From JBJHDF01 sp050486405 (GTDB taxonomy: Bacteria > Pseudomonadota > Gammaproteobacteria > Pseudomonadales > Cellvibrionaceae), in the NCBI GenBank assembly GCA_050486405.1, contig JBJHDF010000001.1, positions 62,001-126,000 of the forward strand: DNA of 64,000 nucleotides, given 5' to 3'. This document shows, in pieces, positions 1 to 6,226 of the stretch. Both the position numbers and the translations under genes were made by a program. The notes below the pieces were generated by a model, which saw nothing but the letters and a program-made list of their open reading frames with translations, was not told the DNA's origin and made no database searches. Position 1 is the stretch's first letter. Every line of letters starts with the position of its first letter.

Positions 1-305
1 GCGGTGAGCACCTCGTAGCCCAGCAGCGGCCCGGCGATGTTGCCCACGGTTTCCATGTAGCCCGGCCAGTTGGTACCGAACTGGAAGGACATGGTGATGC
101 CGCTGACCACCCCCAGGGCGAAACTCAGGGCGAAGATCTTGACCCAGAAACGGTAGGCACGCATCCACACCGGGTCGCCGGTGTAGCGGTAACGCAGCTT
201 GAAGTACAGCAGATACCAGGCCAGCGCGATGGTGATGGCCGGAAAGAGTATGTGAAAGCTGATGTTGGCGGCAAACTGGATCCGCGACAGCAGCAAGGTG
301 TCCAT
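1..305 (-). CDS. cydA: Cytochrome bd ubiquinol oxidase subunit I, N-terminal part (runs off the left edge)
   Basis: About 101 residues are visible, starting MDTLLLSRIQFAANISFHIL. This is the typical start of subunit I of the bd-type quinol oxidase, an inner-membrane enzyme that oxidises ubiquinol and reduces O2. Visible family features are an early membrane helix with a His (SFHILFPAITIAL), the FKLRYRYTGDP loop, and a second helix running into GVVSGITMSFQFGTNW. The ATG at 303-305 gives the normal family N-terminus. Only the 5' end lies in the window, so CydA and the cyanide-insensitive CioA variant cannot be told apart. Its upstream side faces the A+T-rich accessory island. Confidence 0.9.
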   Translation of the reverse strand, partial: MDTLLLSRIQFAANISFHILFPAITIALAWYLLYFKLRYRYTGDPVWMRAYRFWVKIFALSFALGVVSGITMSFQFGTNWPGYMETVGNIAGPLLGYEVLT

Positions 306-394
306 GGGGAAACCTTCAGGGGTTGGGGTGTTTGGGCGGGGTTACTATACCTGATAATGGCGTGGGGCGGGCTGCTTGGCATTGTTACATGCAT

Positions 395-423
395 TTGCTA
401 CACTTTGATATACACTGTAATAC
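395..423 (+). promoter_or_regulatory. Candidate promoter of the RelB/YafQ-type operon
   Basis: A TTGCTA box (395-400) and a TAATAC box (418-423) are 17 bases apart, 23 bases before the antitoxin ATG. The stretch from 411 to 436 is rich in TACA/TGTA motifs, as expected for an operator bound by the antitoxin. This is read from sequence only; the operator reading is inference. Confidence 0.4.
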
Positions 424-446
424 ATAGTAGTACATTTGGTGATTTT

Positions 447-725
447 ATGAAAACTGAAATGCTGAGTACCCGAATAGACCACGACACCAAGTTAGCGTTT
501 ACTAACGTCTGCGAGGGTATTGGGCTTAGCCCCTCTCAAGCCATAAAGCTGTTTGCCAAGGCGGTAGTTAATCACGGCGGAATACCCTTTGAGCTGAAAA
601 CGAAGCAGCCCAATGCAGCAACAGCCGCAGCCATTTCCGAACTGGAGTCCGGTAGGGGACATACCGCCAAGGACATTGAAGAGCTGTTCGGGAAATTGAA
701 CATCGGTAATCTCGACAATGCTTAA
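447..725 (+). CDS. RelB/DinJ-family antitoxin
   Basis: A 92-residue protein starting MKTEMLSTRIDHDTK. The N-terminal part looks like the ribbon-helix-helix of RelB/DinJ antitoxins, followed by the family's GLSPSQAIKLFAKAVVNHGGIPFEL stretch (split here as GLSPSQAIKLF then AKAVVNHGGIPFEL). The C-terminal tail probably wraps the toxin. The frame is open further upstream, but ATG 447 has a GGTGA ribosome site just before it and gives the family N-terminus. Its last 8 bases overlap the toxin gene, so the two are probably translationally coupled. It should neutralise the toxin and repress its own operon. The exact RelB versus DinJ grouping is not certain. Confidence 0.85.
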   Translation: MKTEMLSTRIDHDTKLAFTNVCEGIGLSPSQAIKLFAKAVVNHGGIPFELKTKQPNAATAAAISELESGRGHTAKDIEELFGKLNIGNLDNA

Positions 726-987
726 ACTCGAATACTCAACACAATTTAAAAAAGACTTTAAGAAAATTGCAAAACTTCCAATTCCCGACATCGTTGAGGT
801 CGGTCATGTCATCAAACAGCTACAGCTCGGAAAAGCACTGCCGAACAAGTACGTTGATCATTCTTTGTCCGGAAATTGGCAGAGCTATAGAGACTGCCAC
901 ATAAAGCCGGACCTGGTTTTAATATACAAAGTCGATGGTACCTCTCTCAGGTTGGCCCGAATTGGCACTCATTCTGAGCTATTTTGA
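718..987 (+). CDS. YafQ/RelE-family mRNA interferase toxin
   Basis: An 89-residue protein, the normal length for this family. It shows the YafQ pattern: an N-terminal LEYSTQFKKDFKKIAK helix, the VDHSLSGNWQSYRDCHIKPD segment that holds the conserved His and Asp residues (written in two parts: VDHSLSGNWQ, SYRDCHIKPDL), the VLIYKVDG strand, and the C-terminal ARIGTHSELF with a conserved His near the end. These toxins cleave mRNA on the ribosome. The gene overlaps the antitoxin by 8 bases. All expected functional residues appear present, so I take it as intact. Confidence 0.88.
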   Translation: MLKLEYSTQFKKDFKKIAKLPIPDIVEVGHVIKQLQLGKALPNKYVDHSLSGNWQSYRDCHIKPDLVLIYKVDGTSLRLARIGTHSELF

Positions 988-1008
988 TAGCATGAAAGTT
1001 GGCTCACC

Positions 1009-1170
1009 ATGCAGGACATGTACGACCTTTGGGTGGCAAAAAAGAACGTTAAGCTCGACAAGGTACAGAAGATTGAGCTTGATGCCGCATAGATGGCAAA
1101 GGACATAGTGATAACCAGAAAGAGTATGTGCTGAGTCTCAATCCAGATGGAAGTCTCACATGTCTCTATC
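1009..1170 (+). pseudogene. Possible short gene remnant in the island
   Basis: An ATG at 1009 opens a 27-codon frame (MQDMYDLWVAKKNVKLDKVQ and so on) that ends in TAG at 1090-1092. Farther on, another frame reads SDNQKEYVLSLNPDGSLTCL, which looks like real protein sequence. The pieces do not join into one open frame. I read this as the decayed end of an unrecognised gene, but it may be chance. It overlaps the 3' end of the gene on the other strand. Confidence 0.2.
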
Positions 1171-1734
1171 AAAATATATGTTGCTCAGCAGGGTAACCCT
1201 GATATCAGCAATTTCGTCCCACATATCTACAGGGGACTCAAATACAATGAGATATACTGCACCTGTTCGGTTATTTCCAATAGCTAGGTGATCCGTTATA
1301 TAGTCTCCCAAATTTGGATCGATATTTTTTGTAGTAATGCCAAATCCAGTAAAATATTCATCACTATATGACCAAGGCTTAACGAGCACTTCACTGCTAT
1401 TTTCTGCAGCGACATCTATGTATACCCTTGCGTACCCAGGGGCAATATCCGCCTGCCCTGGATGACCAACCACGAGAGGAATAATCGTCAATCCCGTCAT
1501 GAAAAATCCAGCATCATCAATATTTTCTTTGCTTATAGAGATCAATCCACGATCTCCACTCCTGCGCTTACTAAAACTCCATCCATCTGGCTTCAAAAAC
1601 CGCGCCTTGATCTCATCCACTCGAACCCATTGAAATCCTTCCGGCGCAGACGTCAAATCGTCTGCGCGGCACAAAGGAGAAAATAGCATCAACAAAAAAC
1701 ATAAAGTCGTACACACAATATTCTTTTTGCGCAT
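1156..1734 (-). CDS. Hypothetical secreted protein
   Basis: A 192-residue protein whose start MRKKNIVCTTLCFLLMLFSP followed by LCRADD is a clear Sec signal peptide with a likely cut after CRA. The frame continues 16 codons upstream, but ATG 1734 is preceded by a GGTGGG ribosome site and starts the signal peptide properly. The mature part has no motif I recognise; it contains aromatic and acidic residues in short beta-like stretches. Base composition is A+T-richer than the flanking chromosome. It lies on the same strand as the next two orphan genes in the island. Confidence 0.6.
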   Translation of the reverse strand: MRKKNIVCTTLCFLLMLFSPLCRADDLTSAPEGFQWVRVDEIKARFLKPDGWSFSKRRSGDRGLISISKENIDDAGFFMTGLTIIPLVVGHPGQADIAPGYARVYIDVAAENSSEVLVKPWSYSDEYFTGFGITTKNIDPNLGDYITDHLAIGNNRTGAVYLIVFESPVDMWDEIADIRVTLLSNIYFDRDM

Positions 1735-1814
1735 ATTCCCACCTAATGGCCATCTATTTCTAAGCAATATCGTTCTTTGCAAACCGGAATTACCGTATCC
1801 GCACTAATATTGCC

Positions 1815-2501
1815 TCATATTTCTGGCATGGGTATTTTATCGACTAGGCCGAACCCATCTGTATCAACCAGCACAGTGAATCCCTTTCCATTAATGCTGA
1901 GCAAGATAGCGATCCTCTCATCTTCTGTTACGAACTGACCAGAAACGCTGTCGACGCCCCCTAGAATTTCTGTGTAGTGTTGGCCATTTATATCCGACAA
2001 CGCAATGGTCAATAGATCACTATCTGTAAGTCGATTATCGTGGTTGGTGTCTTCCTTTACCATTTGATACAAGATCGCAATGGCTGTCGTGCTTTCATCT
2101 GAATCGCGGGGGCTTTCGACTATGTTATGAGAGGCCACCAGATAACGATTAGTCGGCAAAAGCCAGAACTGAGATCCCTTCTGGGTATCGTAAAATAGAA
2201 AATTCCTTGTTGAAGTTACGGATTTTCCAGAATACCTTAAATCGAAACTCTGCGAAGAATGAAGGGGTATAAATATTGATCTCGACCCTTTTATTCTTCT
2301 TATAGAACCGAGTCGAAACCTACTTTCGGCTAAGGTTTCTGGATCGATGTTAACTATATTGTTTCTGTGCTGGGTTCTAGTAGCATCTTTGTATAGATGA
2401 TAAGCAATAAAGAACATCAGCATTACAGCGCCCACTCCTGCAAGTGCAATCACTACAGCATTGAATCTCCATATGATTCGGAAAATTTTGGATTCATCCA
2501 T
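1815..2501 (-). CDS. Hypothetical membrane-anchored protein with an EF-hand-like loop
   Basis: A 228-residue protein with one N-terminal membrane helix at about residues 15-37 (NAVVIALAGVGAVMLMFFIA) and a soluble remainder, probably periplasmic. Near residue 150 is DTNHDNRLTDSD, which matches the Dx[DN]xDxR-type spacing of a calcium-binding EF-hand loop. I recognise no family. ATG 2501 is preferred because AGGGG lies 8 bases upstream; the frame is open nine codons further. A+T-rich, in line with foreign origin. Confidence 0.6.
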   Translation of the reverse strand: MDESKIFRIIWRFNAVVIALAGVGAVMLMFFIAYHLYKDATRTQHRNNIVNIDPETLAESRFRLGSIRRIKGSRSIFIPLHSSQSFDLRYSGKSVTSTRNFLFYDTQKGSQFWLLPTNRYLVASHNIVESPRDSDESTTAIAILYQMVKEDTNHDNRLTDSDLLTIALSDINGQHYTEILGGVDSVSGQFVTEDERIAILLSINGKGFTVLVDTDGFGLVDKIPMPEI

Positions 2502-2516
2502 TAGTAAACCCCTTGT

Positions 2517-2617
2517 ATTGAACAGCAAGTTACTATCCGTAAAAGTGGTGCAGGCCCACCGCGCAACGGCGTAAAGATCGTCCCAGCCCCTAAGGGGATC
2601 ACAGTCGCTTGTTAGGC
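2517..2617 (-). other. attC-like site between two island genes (tentative)
   Basis: Read on the minus strand, GCCTAAC (2611-2617) matches the integron R'' box RYYYAAC and contains the stop codon of the DUF2306-like gene, as cassette genes often do. About 100 bases on, GTTCAAT (2517-2523) matches GTTRRRY at six of seven positions. The inner arms (AGCGACT...GATCC against AGCAAGTT...TATCC) are imperfectly complementary. The next gene starts 16 bases beyond. No integrase gene is in the window, and the fit is imperfect. Confidence 0.3.
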
Positions 2618-3295
2618 TCGCGCTGCCGACACCGCAAACCTAGTCGAATCCTGTCGGTATAGCCGATAGAAGAAGTAGAAGATTACCAGAACTCCAACCG
2701 CTGATGGTGCGATCTGTGACCAAGGCTGACCAACTCGCACCACATTGCCGATTAATGCAGAGAGCATCGCAAAGAGTGAAGCAATGAGCTTGTAGCTATG
2801 CTCATACCGCCACAGTGTCCGAAACCAAGATCGCGGAAATAGCCAGCGGATCGAGTCATAGGTCAGGATCGCAAACAATGCCCCCAGTGAGGAGTACACG
2901 ACAATGTCTACACCTGTGGGGGCTGCGAGCAGAATGGGAACCAAAGTGCCAGAGAACATAAGAGCAAAAAGCGTCCAAGCTCCATCAATAGCCGATGGAC
3001 CGAGATCTTGCGTGTAGATAGACCGCCAGCCACTGACAAGTTGGTAGGTAACAAGAACGGTCAGAACGGCAAATAGTGGAATAAAACGGAAGAAGATGGT
3101 GCCAATGGCAGCCGAAAGGCACACAAGTAGGGTGAAATAGCAGAAGTTCCTCCCCCAACGACGGTGCTTAGGCGTGCCCTTTCGGCTAGTAAGCAGAAAG
3201 AAGCCGATCATCAGCGCGACGGTTCCGGCCCCGACGTGAATAATTAGGTTTGCCAAGTGTGCCAGTGACAAAGCGATTTCCTTTTGGCCTAACAA
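2612..3295 (-). CDS. DUF2306-like multi-pass membrane protein
   Basis: A 227-residue protein with about seven membrane helices. Early on, HLANLIIHVGAGTVALMIGF is followed by TSRKGTPKHRRWGRNFCYF; the pattern of a helix with a His and then KGTPKHRRWGR is typical of the DUF2306 family. No biochemical role is known to me. No ATG starts the frame: TTG at 3293-3295 is the apparent start and lies inside an attC-like TTGTTAGGC stretch, so a start further in (another TTG) is possible. It is A+T-richer than the chromosome around it. Confidence 0.65.
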   Translation of the reverse strand: MLGQKEIALSLAHLANLIIHVGAGTVALMIGFFLLTSRKGTPKHRRWGRNFCYFTLLVCLSAAIGTIFFRFIPLFAVLTVLVTYQLVSGWRSIYTQDLGPSAIDGAWTLFALMFSGTLVPILLAAPTGVDIVVYSSLGALFAILTYDSIRWLFPRSWFRTLWRYEHSYKLIASLFAMLSALIGNVVRVGQPWSQIAPSAVGVLVIFYFFYRLYRQDSTRFAVSAARA

Positions 3296-3313
3296 TAATA
3301 TTGGACGGAAAAG
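3287..3313 (+). repeat. 27-bp direct repeat, left copy, with an attC-like left end
   Basis: This stretch begins GCCTAACAATAATATTGGAC and matches 5427-5453 at 23 of 27 positions in the same orientation. Both copies begin GC[C/A]TAAC, which resembles an integron R'' box. Immediately inside is a small hairpin, CGGAA-AAG-TTCCG. The two copies bracket the acetyltransferase and toxin-antitoxin block. Confidence 0.5.
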
Positions 3314-3496
3314 TTCCGTCTTTCATTCCGGCGATTTTCCGTCTTTCACGCCAGCCGCTTTTTATACCACGCCCGGAAGGTTACGTCACGCACTGCTTAT
3401 ATCCGAATGCTATAAAAACCCAGACATGGAACAAAGTGGTGCAGATTCATGAAGGAGAAGCCGCAACGCAAAAGCCGTCGCGGTTCAAAGTTGACA

Positions 3497-3979
3497 CTAA
3501 GCCAGTTTTTTCTGCCAGAACATAGCTTTGCCCATTCTTGGGTTTAGCTCGTAGCCGGCAAATCCGAAAGAACGGTAGGCATGTTGTGCTATTTCGTTGC
3601 CCTCTAGAACCTCTAACGTCAATTTGCAGCACTTACGCTCTTTAGCCAATTCCTCAGCCTTTGCGAGAATTCTATGCGACAACCTTTGGCCTCGAAACTT
3701 TGATGAAACGACCATGTCATGAATATTGAGAAGCGGCATACAGGCAAAACTTGAAAAACCTTCAATGCATATGGCAAGGCCCGCAGGCTCATCTTGCACA
3801 AAAGCAATGATCACGAACGCATGGGGACGCTTCATGAGCTCTGGCACGAGACAACGCTTTACAGTCTCCGGCAGTTCGCAACCTCCTCCCATTTCGTCCT
3901 TTGCGTATTCATTCAGAAGGTACACTACTGCTTCTGCATGTGTCGGTTTCGCCAAGTCGGCGACTACAATACTTTCCAT
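3497..3979 (-). CDS. GNAT-family N-acetyltransferase
   Basis: A 160-residue protein of the normal size for a single GNAT domain. The acetyl-CoA site is visible as VVSSKFRGQRLSHRILAKAE (the R/Q-x-x-G-x-G/A type loop, here RGQRLS), then CCKLTLEVLEGNEIAQHAYR and SFGFAGYE, the usual C-terminal half. The substrate cannot be told from sequence. The start ATG lies in CGTTATGG, a context also seen at other island genes. The first 16 bases overlap the HicB-like remnant upstream. Such enzymes are common cargo of gene cassettes. Confidence 0.75.
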   Translation of the reverse strand: MESIVVADLAKPTHAEAVVYLLNEYAKDEMGGGCELPETVKRCLVPELMKRPHAFVIIAFVQDEPAGLAICIEGFSSFACMPLLNIHDMVVSSKFRGQRLSHRILAKAEELAKERKCCKLTLEVLEGNEIAQHAYRSFGFAGYELNPRMGKAMFWQKKLA

Positions 3980-4125
3980 AACGTTTCCGTGATTGATTGC
4001 CTAATGTGTGCTGTAATCGCTAGCTGCTCGTGCAAGTCCGGAGGGATTCTGAGGTTGAATTTACCAGAGTAGTGGCGCCGAGGCTCGATGCCTTTTTCTT
4101 TGCATACATCAAGGAAGACATGCAT
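3964..4125 (-). pseudogene. C-terminal remnant of a HicB-like antitoxin
   Basis: A 53-codon frame contains CKEKGIEPRRHYSGKFNLRI followed by PPDLHEQLAITAH. This closely resembles the C-terminal ribbon-helix-helix part of HicB-family antitoxins (pattern YSGKFxxRxPxxLHxxLA). The same frame stays open upstream to about 4180 without a convincing start, and the N-terminal RNase-H-like part and any HicA partner are missing. It is therefore a truncated relic, perhaps cut when the neighbouring acetyltransferase or brnT was inserted. It could still give a short DNA-binding peptide from ATG 4125. Confidence 0.5.
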
Positions 4126-4162
4126 CAGCACCAAGCTCGATAAATATAGCTCCGCTAGCGCC

Positions 4163-4193
4163 TTGACAAGTTTTGTATATTAAGGAAATATAC
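4163..4193 (+). promoter_or_regulatory. Promoter and operator of brnTA
   Basis: TTGACA (4163-4168) and AAATAT (4186-4191) are 17 bases apart. A perfect 7-bp inverted repeat, GTATATT (4175-4181) and AATATAC (4187-4193) with a 5-base spacer, covers the -10 region. BrnA-type antitoxins repress their own operon, so this is the natural operator. Transcription would begin almost at the ATG (4199), giving a nearly leaderless message. Confidence 0.6.
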
Positions 4194-4198
4194 ACGTT

Positions 4199-4498
4199 AT
4201 GCCCAACCTAAACAAGATAATCGGCTTTGACTGGGACGACGACAACTCCAGAAAAAGTCAAGAAAAACATAGTGTTAGCCAGGCGGAGGTTGAGCAGGTA
4301 TTTTTCAATGACCCGCTTCTGCTTGTGCTTGACGAAAGGCATAGCCAAAAGGAAGCCAGGTACCACGCTTACGGAAAAACTAATGATGGCAGAAAACTGC
4401 ACATTGCTTTTACCCTCCGGGAGCACGATACGCTGATACGTGTAATTTCCGCCCGGGATATGCACCGGAAGGAGAGAATGACTTATGACAAAGCTTAA
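4199..4498 (+). CDS. brnT: BrnT-family ribonuclease toxin
   Basis: A 99-residue protein with the family's opening GFDWDDDNSRKSQEKHSVSQ, then AEVEQVFFNDPL, and the closing IRVISARDMHRKER. BrnT is a small RelE-fold RNase that blocks translation. Toxin-before-antitoxin order is typical of brnTA. ATG 4199 is followed at once by the family N-terminus and sits in CACGTTATGCCC directly behind the operator. It overlaps the antitoxin gene by 14 bases. It appears complete. Confidence 0.88.
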   Translation: MPNLNKIIGFDWDDDNSRKSQEKHSVSQAEVEQVFFNDPLLLVLDERHSQKEARYHAYGKTNDGRKLHIAFTLREHDTLIRVISARDMHRKERMTYDKA

Positions 4499-4754
4499 GA
4501 AAATACCCGAATTCAAATCAGAGAAGGAAGAACGCGAATTTTGGGAGCGCCACGATTCAAGTGAGTACCTGGATCTCGGCAAAGCCGAGCGTGTAATCCT
4601 GCCTAACCTTAAGCCTTCAACGAAGACCATTTCCTTGAGGCTGCCTGAAGGCTTATTGGACAGCATTAAAGTTGAAGCCAACAAAAGAGATATGCCATAT
4701 CAATCTCTCATAAAAGTCTGGCTCGCCAAGGAAGTTCAAGAAAATCGCCGGTAA
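4485..4754 (+). CDS. BrnA/CopG-type antitoxin
   Basis: An 89-residue protein with the KIPEFKSEKEEREFWERHDS start shared by CopG-type partners of BrnT. A C-terminal ribbon-helix-helix domain follows (LKPSTKTISLRLPEGLLDSI, then KVEANKRDMPYQSLIKVWLA). It should bind BrnT with its N-terminal half and DNA with its C-terminal half, repressing at the inverted repeat upstream of brnT. The 14-base overlap with brnT suggests coupled translation. It runs toward the convergent vapC gene 26 bases away. Confidence 0.85.
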   Translation: MTKLKKIPEFKSEKEEREFWERHDSSEYLDLGKAERVILPNLKPSTKTISLRLPEGLLDSIKVEANKRDMPYQSLIKVWLAKEVQENRR

Positions 4755-4780
4755 AGCCGGTGTCCGATTGCTTGAGATTG

Positions 4781-5161
4781 CTATGCGCCTTTCCTGGAAA
4801 CATACCTGACATTCTGCAAACCTTCAAAATCATTATCCTGAGTCCAGAGCATGGCCGTATACTTATGGGCTGTGGCAAAGATAATACTGTCAGCCAAGGG
4901 CAGTTTATATAGCACACCAAATTTGGCAGCATCCATCGCGAGCTCGGAATCCAGAGGAATCACTCTGCCCTGTTTCATGTGCGCAGTAACGATCAAAGCG
5001 GCTTCCTCACCACGCTGACGGAGCACATTCTTGAAAACTTCTGTGATCGTAATACTCGGGACAAGCAACTTGGGTAGCTCTTCGATCGGACTCGAAAACA
5101 CTGCCGCATTTCGATCACCCGCGAAGTATGACAACCAAGCCGATGAATCAACGACATTCAT
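4781..5161 (-). CDS. VapC-type PIN-domain ribonuclease toxin
   Basis: A 126-residue PIN protein. Acidic residues of the active site are visible: D5 in NVVDSSAWLSYF, E41 in TITEVFKN, D96 in LADSIIFATA, and D114/D116 in TQDNDF. VapC toxins cleave tRNA or rRNA using Mg2+. ATG 5161 overlaps the TGA of the antitoxin gene (ATGA), so translation is coupled. All key acidic residues are present, so it looks active. The RNA target cannot be predicted. Confidence 0.88.
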   Translation of the reverse strand: MNVVDSSAWLSYFAGDRNAAVFSSPIEELPKLLVPSITITEVFKNVLRQRGEEAALIVTAHMKQGRVIPLDSELAMDAAKFGVLYKLPLADSIIFATAHKYTAMLWTQDNDFEGLQNVRYVSRKGA

Positions 5162-5364
5162 ATCCGGTCTTCATCTCTGGCGACAGTTGTATCAATGCCT
5201 TTAAGGAACCCTTTCATTTCCTCCATGCGTTTCAGAGGAATTACCTCGATTCGGCCTTGATAGGACATCATCTGAACTTTCTGGCCAGATACAATCCCCA
5301 TGGATTCACGAATTTCCTTAGGAATAACAATCTGATACTTCGGAGAAACAGTTACCGCAGTCAT
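5158..5364 (-). CDS. SpoVT/AbrB-family antitoxin paired with VapC
   Basis: A 68-residue protein starting MTAVTVSPKYQIVIPKEIRE, the classic swapped-hairpin AbrB DNA-binding domain, followed by a charged tail that probably inhibits VapC. The frame is open 22 codons upstream, but ATG 5364 has an AGGTGA ribosome site and gives the usual family start. It is first in a two-gene operon with vapC. It should repress its own promoter, likely in 5365-5430. Confidence 0.85.
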   Translation of the reverse strand: MTAVTVSPKYQIVIPKEIRESMGIVSGQKVQMMSYQGRIEVIPLKRMEEMKGFLKGIDTTVARDEDRI

Positions 5365-5426
5365 AGCATCACCTATCGATAGGGCATTGGTATTACGATA
5401 CTGCCATCGATTGGCGCAGTCAAGGC

Positions 5427-5453
5427 GCATAACAATATTATTGGACGAAAATG
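5427..5453 (+). repeat. 27-bp direct repeat, right copy, with an attC-like left end
   Basis: This stretch begins GCATAACAATATTATTGGAC and is 23/27 identical to 3287-3313. About 60 bases on, GTTATCC (5511-5517) is roughly complementary to its first seven bases, which would fit a 91-bp attC-like element. The island ends shortly after, at the TetR gene. Confidence 0.5.
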
Positions 5454-5534
5454 TACCGAATGGTGACCGCTTTGTCGGCTTTTATATTCAAGTAGGACAT
5501 AATGGGTATCGTTATCCAATGAAGAATCCAGCGC

Positions 5535-6128
5535 TCAATCAGCCCCGGGATTCCGTGACGACAGTATGGCGGCGATCCACTCCGCCACCTCCTGTCCGAT
5601 CTCTTCAATCGGAGCGGGGCTGCGTTGGCTGCGCGCCATCATCAGGGCCCCCTCCAGGCTGCCGAGGATGGTCAGCGCCAGGCGGTTGGCCCGCTCCGGC
5701 GCCACACCTGCTGCCATCAGCGCGTCACGATACATCCGTACCCACTCCTCAAAGGCGGCTTGGCAGGTTTTTGCCAGCTCAGATTCGATGTCGGGCCGAT
5801 CGAGGACAACGGCCGCGACCGGACAGCCGAACGCGTAATCCGAACCGACGACCTCCCGCGCCACAACCCGATAGAAGTCCTGAATCCCCTCTGCGGGGCT
5901 GTCGGCCTCACTCAGGCAGTCCCTGAGCGCTACCGTAGCCTCTTCTATCCCCAAGCGCAAAGCTTCCAGGACCAGGGCCGTCTTTCCGCCAGGAAAATGA
6001 AAATAGAGCGACCCCCGGGGGGCCCCGCTTTCAGTCAGGATATCGCTGAGACTGACGCCGTGGAGTCCGCGCGCCTGGACCAGCCTCGCTGTCGTCTCAA
6101 TCATCCGGGTTCGTGTATCAGTTGTCAT
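5535..6128 (-). CDS. TetR-family repressor (LmrA/YxaF-like C-terminus)
   Basis: A 197-residue protein. The N-terminal helix-turn-helix is clear (ARLVQARGLHGVSLSDILTE, then SGAPRGSLYFHFPGGKTAL). The C-terminal part, with FGCPVAAVVLD and a late LTILGSLEGALMMARSQ helix, resembles the LmrA/YxaF branch. It is transcribed away from a methyltransferase gene. The shared 99-base gap holds repeated CGGTCTA motifs that are its likely operator. It probably represses the methyltransferase and itself until a small ligand binds. The G+C-rich composition shows that the accessory island has ended. Confidence 0.85.
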   Translation of the reverse strand: MTTDTRTRMIETTARLVQARGLHGVSLSDILTESGAPRGSLYFHFPGGKTALVLEALRLGIEEATVALRDCLSEADSPAEGIQDFYRVVAREVVGSDYAFGCPVAAVVLDRPDIESELAKTCQAAFEEWVRMYRDALMAAGVAPERANRLALTILGSLEGALMMARSQRSPAPIEEIGQEVAEWIAAILSSRNPGAD

Positions 6129-6147
6129 GGAGTCATTTCTAGCACAG

Positions 6148-6193
6148 TTGACAAACTATGTCGATCGGTCTATATAATATGCAGGTCGGTCTA
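6148..6193 (+). promoter_or_regulatory. Methyltransferase promoter with TetR operator repeats
   Basis: TTGACA (6148-6153) and TATATA (6171-6176) are 17 bases apart, a near-consensus promoter. CGGTCTA occurs twice, at 6166-6172 and 6187-6193. The copies are 21 bases apart, so on the same helix face, and they straddle the -10 box. On the minus strand the first copy reads ATTATATAGACC, much like the LmrA/YxaF box as I remember it. Repressor binding here would block RNA polymerase. Confidence 0.6.
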
Positions 6194-6226
6194 CTTATTC
6201 ACTCCACCCAATCAACGGAGGCAGCC

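Noticed and set aside
2517..5517. Calling the island a proven integron cassette array
   Set aside because: Core-like heptamers are present, but most pairs mismatch the consensus, genes lie in both directions and no integrase is in the window. Listed only as a hypothesis.
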